Source: Bacteroides fragilis (GTDB lineage Bacteria; Bacteroidota; Bacteroidia; Bacteroidales; Bacteroidaceae). From it: DNA of 64,000 nucleotides. Below, one piece after another: positions 58,847-64,000 of this stretch. The first letter of the stretch is position 1. The number at the start of each line of letters is the position of its first letter. The notes below the pieces were generated by a model. It had not been told where the DNA came from, ran no database searches, and saw nothing but the letters and a program-made list of their open reading frames with translations. The stretch covers positions 620,001 through 684,000 of the forward strand of contig NZ_CP018937.1 in the NCBI RefSeq assembly GCF_002849695.1, given 5' to 3'. The position numbers and the translations under genes are program-made.

Positions 58847-61336
58847 ATGGCAAAAAAGAAATCAGATAAGGAAGCAGAACAGAAGCCGGCTTCCACAAAT
58901 AAGTACTTGGCTTTCTTCAGAAACGAAACAATCCACTTTGTGATCGGATTGGTATTGGTCATCTTTTCAGTCTATCTGTTGCTGGCTTTTACCTCCTTCT
59001 TTTTCACCGGAGCAGCCGACCAGAGTATCATTGATAGCGGGAATGCCCAGGATCTTGCTGCTGTGAATAATCATGTAAAAAACTATGCAGGTTCCCGGGG
59101 AGCTCAACTGGCAAGTTATCTGATCAATGACTGTTTTGGTGTCTCCTCTTTCTTTATTTTGGTTTATCTGGCTGTAGCCGGATTGAAGTTGATGCGTGTG
59201 CGTGTGGTGCGTCTTTGGAAGTGGTTCATCGGATGTACGCTGTTGCTCATTTGGTTTTCCGTTTTCCTGGGCTTTATTTTTATGGATCATTATCAGGATT
59301 CATTCATTTATCTGGGTGGATTGCATGGATATAATATCAGTAACTGGCTTATTTCGCAGGTCGGTATTCCCGGTGTTTGGCTTATTCTTTTGGTGACAGG
59401 CATTTGTTTTCTTATATATATGAGTGCTCGCACAGTCATCTGGTTGCGTAAGCTTTTCACTCTTAGTTTCCTGAAACGCAAACAAAAAGAAGAACATTCA
59501 GAGGTGAAGCAGGATTCCGATCCCCGTGAATATGATAATCCGAAACCTCAGGAAGTGGAATTCGATGTTAATCGCACTTTCCGTCAGGAGGTACCGGTGA
59601 AGAAGGTGGAAACTCCTACCGTAGCCGATCTGCTTGTCGAGTCTCCTTCTGAGTCTCCAATAGTTACGGAAAGCAGAAATACGGCAACCGATGGTGATGT
59701 CACCATGACTTTCGAACAGACAACTCCTGATCCTGTGCCCCCTTTTCGGGCAGAGTCGGCAGATAACGGGCCTGAGTTTGAAATAGAGGCTGCTGCCGAT
59801 GACGAAAGTTATCAGGGAACGGAAACCGAACCCTATAATCCAAAATTGGATCTGGAAAACTATCATTTCCCTACTATCGATTTGATGAAGCACTATGAAA
59901 ATAGTGAGCCTACCATCAATATGGAGGAACAGAACGCAAATAAAGACCGTATCATTAATACATTGCGTAGTTTTGGTATTGAAATCAGTACGATTAAAGC
60001 TACGGTAGGTCCTACGGTGACTCTTTACGAAATCACTCCGGAACAGGGAGTGCGCATCTCAAAGATTCGTGGGTTGGAAGATGATATCGCTTTAAGCCTT
60101 TCTGCCTTGGGTATCCGTATTATAGCTCCTATACCGGGAAAAGGTACAATCGGTATCGAGGTACCTAATTCAAATCCTAAGATTGTTTCGGGGCAGTCCA
60201 TCATCGGCAGTAAGAAGTTTCAGGAATCGACATACGATTTGCCCATTGCGCTTGGTAAGACCATTACGAACGAGGTATTCATGGTAGATCTTTGCAAAAT
60301 GCCTCATGTGCTGGTGGCAGGTGCTACCGGACAGGGTAAATCTGTCGGTTTGAATGCCATCATCACTTCATTGCTCTACAAGAAGCATCCTGCCGAACTG
60401 AAGTTCGTTCTGGTGGATCCTAAAAAGGTAGAGTTCAGTATTTATTCTGTTATTGAGCATCATTTTCTCGCGAAGCTTCCCGATGGTGAGGATGCTATCA
60501 TCACCGATGTGACCAAGGTGGTGCAGACCCTCAACTCAGTCTGTGTAGAGATGGACAGTCGTTACGATCTGTTGAAAATGGCACATGTACGCAATATCAA
60601 AGAGTACAATGAGAAATTCATCAACCGCCGCCTGAATCCGGAGAAAGGGCATAAATTTATGCCTTATATTGTGGTAGTCATCGATGAGTTCGGAGACTTG
60701 ATCATGACTGCCGGCAAGGAGATCGAGTTGCCGATTGCCCGTATTGCGCAGTTGGCACGTGCCGTAGGTATCCACATGATTATTGCAACCCAGCGTCCGA
60801 CTACAAATATCATTACCGGTACTATCAAAGCCAACTTCCCGGCGCGTATTGCGTTCCGTGTGTCGGCCATGATGGACTCACGTACCATCCTTGACCGTCC
60901 GGGAGCCAATCAACTGATTGGGCGTGGTGATATGCTTTTCTTGCAAGGGGCCGATCCGGTGCGTGTGCAGTGTGCTTTTATCGATACGCCGGAAGTGGAA
61001 GAAATTACCAAATATATTTCACGCCAACAAGGATATCCTACCGCTTTCTTCCTGCCCGAATATGTGAGCGAAGACAGCGGAAGCGATCTGGGAGATGTCG
61101 ATATGGGGCGCCTCGATCCTTTGTTTGAAGATGCTGCCCGCCTGATCGTAATTCATCAGCAAGGGTCAACTTCGTTGATACAGCGTAAATTCTCCATTGG
61201 CTACAACCGTGCCGGACGCTTGATGGATCAGCTTGAAAAGGCCGGCATTGTGGGTCCTTCGCAAGGAAGCAAGGCGCGCGACGTACTTTGTGTTGACGAG
61301 AACGACCTTGAAATGCGTTTGAACAATATTCAATAA
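58847..61336 (+). CDS. ftsK: DNA translocase FtsK/SpoIIIE
   Basis: 829 aa. Four membrane segments in the first 200 residues, an acidic Pro/Glu linker (about 210-370), then the motor: alpha domain, Walker A GATGQGKS (about 490-500), Walker B VVVIDEFGDLIM (about 608), and the C-terminal gamma winged helix (LIQRKFSIGYNRAGRLMDQL). It pumps DNA and activates XerCD at the septum during chromosome segregation. First gene of the ftsK-lolA-trxB operon. Confidence 0.95.
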   Translation: MAKKKSDKEAEQKPASTNKYLAFFRNETIHFVIGLVLVIFSVYLLLAFTSFFFTGAADQSIIDSGNAQDLAAVNNHVKNYAGSRGAQLASYLINDCFGVSSFFILVYLAVAGLKLMRVRVVRLWKWFIGCTLLLIWFSVFLGFIFMDHYQDSFIYLGGLHGYNISNWLISQVGIPGVWLILLVTGICFLIYMSARTVIWLRKLFTLSFLKRKQKEEHSEVKQDSDPREYDNPKPQEVEFDVNRTFRQEVPVKKVETPTVADLLVESPSESPIVTESRNTATDGDVTMTFEQTTPDPVPPFRAESADNGPEFEIEAAADDESYQGTETEPYNPKLDLENYHFPTIDLMKHYENSEPTINMEEQNANKDRIINTLRSFGIEISTIKATVGPTVTLYEITPEQGVRISKIRGLEDDIALSLSALGIRIIAPIPGKGTIGIEVPNSNPKIVSGQSIIGSKKFQESTYDLPIALGKTITNEVFMVDLCKMPHVLVAGATGQGKSVGLNAIITSLLYKKHPAELKFVLVDPKKVEFSIYSVIEHHFLAKLPDGEDAIITDVTKVVQTLNSVCVEMDSRYDLLKMAHVRNIKEYNEKFINRRLNPEKGHKFMPYIVVVIDEFGDLIMTAGKEIELPIARIAQLARAVGIHMIIATQRPTTNIITGTIKANFPARIAFRVSAMMDSRTILDRPGANQLIGRGDMLFLQGADPVRVQCAFIDTPEVEEITKYISRQQGYPTAFFLPEYVSEDSGSDLGDVDMGRLDPLFEDAARLIVIHQQGSTSLIQRKFSIGYNRAGRLMDQLEKAGIVGPSQGSKARDVLCVDENDLEMRLNNIQ

Positions 61337-61360
61337 TCAAACGTTAAATGAGTGTATACA

Positions 61361-62002
61361 ATGAAGCAGATTATAATTAGCATTTGGATAGCTTTACTGA
61401 CTTTGCCTGTGTTTGCGCAACAACAAATGCAGGCAAAGGTTGTGCTTGATAAAACGGCAGCCACATTTGAGAAAGCAGGGGGTATTCGTGCGGGATTCAA
61501 CGTGATGGTGTTCAATAAAGGCCGGATGGCGGGACAATTTGCCGGAGTCATTGAACTCAGGGGAGAGAAGTTCGTGCTGAAAACGGACGATGGTACCACG
61601 TGGTTTGATGGCAAGACCCAATGGAGTTATCTGGCAGGTAGTGACGAGGTCAATATCAGCAATCCAACCGGAGTCGAACTGCAAAGTCTTAATCCGTACG
61701 CACTTTTGCAGATTTATCGCCATGGTTTCAGCTATAAGCTTGGAACACTGAAGAATTTTGGTGGCAAATCGATTTATGAAGTGGTGCTGACTGCTACCGA
61801 CAAGAAACGGGATTTATCACGAATTGTGCTTTATGTCAGTAAAGACACTTACCAGCCACTCTTCATTCTGATGGAACAACGTGATAAGAGCCGTAGCGAA
61901 ATCACGGTGACCAGCTATCAGGCTGGATTGAAATATGCCGACAGTATGTTTGTGTTTGATAAGAAGCTCTATCCTCATGCCGAGGTGATCGATCTCCGAT
62001 AG
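61361..62002 (+). CDS. LolA-like outer-membrane lipoprotein carrier protein
   Basis: 213 aa from the ATG at 61361; a GTG nine bases upstream is unlikely. A signal peptide is plain (MKQIIISIWIALLTLPVFA then QQQ). The mature part is the LolA/LolB-type open beta barrel (GQFAGVIELRGEKFVLKTDD, TQWSYLAGSDEVNIS). It would carry lipoproteins across the periplasm. Follows ftsK closely, a conserved Bacteroides order. Confidence 0.8.
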   Translation: MKQIIISIWIALLTLPVFAQQQMQAKVVLDKTAATFEKAGGIRAGFNVMVFNKGRMAGQFAGVIELRGEKFVLKTDDGTTWFDGKTQWSYLAGSDEVNISNPTGVELQSLNPYALLQIYRHGFSYKLGTLKNFGGKSIYEVVLTATDKKRDLSRIVLYVSKDTYQPLFILMEQRDKSRSEITVTSYQAGLKYADSMFVFDKKLYPHAEVIDLR

Positions 62003-62058
62003 GTCAAGAGGAGTAACTTCGATCGTTTATTATAAATCGTAGAATGTAAAATAGGAAT

Positions 62059-63006
62059 ATGGAAACAGAAAGAATTAAATGCCTTATTATAGGTTCAGGA
62101 CCAGCCGGCTACACAGCCGCTATTTATGCAGGACGTGCAAATTTGTCACCGGTGCTTTACGAAGGAATACAACCGGGTGGACAGTTGACCACGACTACCG
62201 ATGTAGAAAATTTCCCGGGCTATCCTCAGGGAATCAGCGGACCGCAATTGATGGAAGATCTTCGTACACAGGCCGAACGATTCGGTGCCGATATCCGTTT
62301 TGGAATCGCTACTGCTTCCGACCTTGGCCAAGCTCCCTACAAAATCACGATTGATGGTGAAAAAGTAATTGAAGCCGATTCATTGATTATCGCTACCGGT
62401 GCCACAGCCAAATACTTAGGTTTGGATGATGAAAAGAGATATGCCGGTATGGGGGTCAGTGCTTGTGCTACTTGTGACGGATTTTTTTATCGCAAAAAGG
62501 TAGTTGCTGTTGTGGGTGGTGGCGATACCGCTTGCGAAGAAGCCATCTATCTGGCCGGACTCGCTTCTAAAGTCTATTTGGTTGTACGCAAGCCCTATCT
62601 TCGTGCTTCAAAGATCATGCAAGAGCGTGTGATGAAGCACGATAAGATTGAAGTCCTTTTCGAGCATAATGTAGTCGGACTCTTTGGAGATAACGGTGTA
62701 GAAGGTATGAATCTCGTAAAACGTTGGGAAGAACCGGACGAAGAACGTTATTCGCTGCCTATCGACGGATTTTTCCTTGCCATCGGTCATAAGCCTAATT
62801 CGGACATTTTCAAACCTTACCTGGATACTGATGAGGTGGGATATATCATCACTGACGGTGATAGTCCCCGTACCAAGGTTCCCGGAGTGTTTGCGGCTGG
62901 CGATGTAGCCGATTCACATTATCGCCAGGCTATTACTGCTGCAGGAAGCGGCTGTAAGGCTGCCATTGAGGCTGAGCGTTATCTGTCGGAGAAGGGATTG
63001 ATCTGA
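62059..63006 (+). CDS. trxB: Thioredoxin-disulfide reductase
   Basis: 315 aa. FAD site [16 protein letters not shown], redox pair CATC at about 135-138 ([10 protein letters not shown]), NADPH site [10 protein letters not shown], and the closing [18 protein letters not shown]. Reduces thioredoxin with NADPH in the cytoplasm. Ends the operon at a strong terminator. Confidence 0.95.
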   Translation: METERIKCLIIGSGPAGYTAAIYAGRANLSPVLYEGIQPGGQLTTTTDVENFPGYPQGISGPQLMEDLRTQAERFGADIRFGIATASDLGQAPYKITIDGEKVIEADSLIIATGATAKYLGLDDEKRYAGMGVSACATCDGFFYRKKVVAVVGGGDTACEEAIYLAGLASKVYLVVRKPYLRASKIMQERVMKHDKIEVLFEHNVVGLFGDNGVEGMNLVKRWEEPDEERYSLPIDGFFLAIGHKPNSDIFKPYLDTDEVGYIITDGDSPRTKVPGVFAAGDVADSHYRQAITAAGSGCKAAIEAERYLSEKGLI

Positions 63007-63033
63007 TAGTCGTAAGATATTGTTTATTAATAT

Positions 63034-63089
63034 ACCGGACGCAACCATGCTTAATAAGAGAGAGCTGGTTGCGTCCGGTAGTTTTTTTA
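63034..63089 (+). terminator. Terminator after trxB
   Basis: ACCGGACGCAACCA pairs with TGGTTGCGTCCGGT, then AG and seven T. Confidence 0.85.
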
Positions 63090-63341
63090 TAACTTCTTAT
63101 TTCTTTATTGATTTTGCGAGATCAAGCCCCTATGGCACCCTACAAATTCGTCTTGTTCAATTCTATATGTTGTATCAGAGTCATCTCAGGCTTGATTCTG
63201 TTTTATATTTATCACTTATCCGGATAGATGAAGTTCTTTTTCCGGTAGTTTTCATTTCACCACCGATTAACAGATTACATTGAGAAGAAGATAATTGGGA
63301 TTATTTATTTTTATGTAATCGTCAATCGATGGAAAAACAAA
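63090..63341. other. Gap between trxB and the glycosidase-like gene
   Basis: 252 bp between convergent genes, AT-rich, with no gene and no further structure noticed. Confidence 0.4.
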
Positions 63342-64000
63342 TTAGTATACTTCAATTTCGTCCAGATACAGGTTTGCCTGAACCACCTCTTTGCTGCCCG
63401 GGTCTTTTACGAAGTCGATGCCGTTTCGCAAAGTACCGCCATTCTGAAGGGTGACTTTGAGATAGGTTACTTCTCTCGGTTCGAAGGCTAAGGTGTCTGT
63501 AAATGCCTTTCTGCCTCTTTCCGGATAGTTGCGTTTGAAGGAAGCTTCTGCGACTTTGCTGTATTTTTGTCCGTCGGAAGAGGTTTCGATGGTGGCAACA
63601 CTCGGAGGGAGGATAACTGATGCAGGGTTGTATAGCGAACCGAAGACTACTTTGCTGACAGTAGTGGGCTTATCGAATTCGACGATGAATACCATCTCTT
63701 TGCAGTTATCATCCATCCGGAATCCGCTCCACGGAGTCATAGAGGCGGTGTTCCCGCGTTTACCGTTGGTAAGCCCGAAGGTACTTATGTCCGTGCCGAG
63801 AACGTCATTTTCACCAAAGATGTCGCCTTTGGCACCTCCAATGGCCGGAGTGACTGTGAAGCTCTTTCCGCTGATCAGGTTGCCGTACAGTTTCTTTCCG
63901 GTGACCTTGCCCAGCATCTGTCCGTCTTTGAAAGCGGCTGCTTTCACTTCAATTTCGCCCGAGAGGGTGAAAGGGCGATTGTAGAGGGGTGATTCTACGG
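63342..64000 (-). CDS. C-terminal part of a secreted glycosidase-like protein (5' end beyond window)
   Basis: About 219 codons of the C-terminus; the frame is open to the right edge. It has FTLSGEIEVKAAAFKDG (an Fn3-associated/chitobiase-C type strand), then a discoidin (F5/8 C-like) module: ASMTPWSGFRMDDNCKEMVF, TTVSKVVFGSLYNPASVI and a final NLYLDEIEVY. This ending is common in Bacteroides beta-hexosaminidases (GH20) and fucosidases, so a carbohydrate-active enzyme is likely; the catalytic part is not in view. Confidence 0.65.
   Translation of the reverse strand, partial: VESPLYNRPFTLSGEIEVKAAAFKDGQMLGKVTGKKLYGNLISGKSFTVTPAIGGAKGDIFGENDVLGTDISTFGLTNGKRGNTASMTPWSGFRMDDNCKEMVFIVEFDKPTTVSKVVFGSLYNPASVILPPSVATIETSSDGQKYSKVAEASFKRNYPERGRKAFTDTLAFEPREVTYLKVTLQNGGTLRNGIDFVKDPGSKEVVQANLYLDEIEVY

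Overview
The window looks like a Bacteroides (order Bacteroidales) chromosome carrying a large integrated phage-like element. The host assignment rests on TAnnTTTG-type -7 promoter boxes (for example at 52330, 58803 and, on the minus strand, 58761), on rarely used Shine-Dalgarno sequences, and on the chromosomal block at the right end: rlmI-like methyltransferase, a 3'-5' exonuclease, a DUF5063-like protein, ftsK, a LolA-like protein, trxB and the tail of a secreted glycosidase-like gene. The element enters at the left edge, so its left end is not seen. Its right end is probably close to the tyrosine integrase, at about 55.9-56.1 kb.

Layout. Positions 1-8309 (minus strand) hold a contractile-tailed, Mu-like virion module: DUF935-type portal, F-like head protein, morphogenesis protein, neck/tail-terminator candidate, ClpP-like protease fused to a scaffold, major capsid, sheath and tube. 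No terminase is visible. A divergent control region at about 8310-8596 separates it from a 45-kb rightward cluster (8.6-53.6 kb) of about 75 mostly small, tightly packed and often overlapping genes. Recognisable members are a KilA-N/KilAC antirepressor, a DUF3846 protein, a reverse transcriptase, several zinc-ribbon proteins, a DUF932-like protein beside a catalytic-core-only tyrosine recombinase, a DpnD/PcfM-like protein, a radical SAM protein, a stand-alone MutS-domain-I-like protein and an RNase HI. From about 48.3 kb the genes become AT-richer and regain their own promoters. A DHFR/RibD-like gene and the integrase (both minus strand) close the element.

The most unusual part is 22.5-27.0 kb. 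A reverse transcriptase (23132-24397, YSDD active site) is followed by 0.87 kb of non-coding DNA that is a tandem array. Units of about 172 nt each pair a long hairpin, whose sequence differs every time, with a conserved linker. The linker opens with ATCRG-N5-TARAG-N2-AYGYGCC at constant internal spacing, 0-4 nt after the hairpin. Five such units stand side by side. A sixth hairpin plus core (26894-26979) lies beyond the next two genes, and a decayed core overlaps the stop codon of the reverse transcriptase gene. I read this as a reverse transcriptase with its own array of structured RNAs. It does not match a DGR, a retron or a group II intron as I know them.

A second RNA-rich area lies at 13.0-16.1 kb: a 1.9-kb non-coding stretch with a very AT-rich core, then two tRNA-like folds bearing the TTCGATT T-loop on either side of one gene (14887-15612), and a three-way-junction RNA at 15996-16070.
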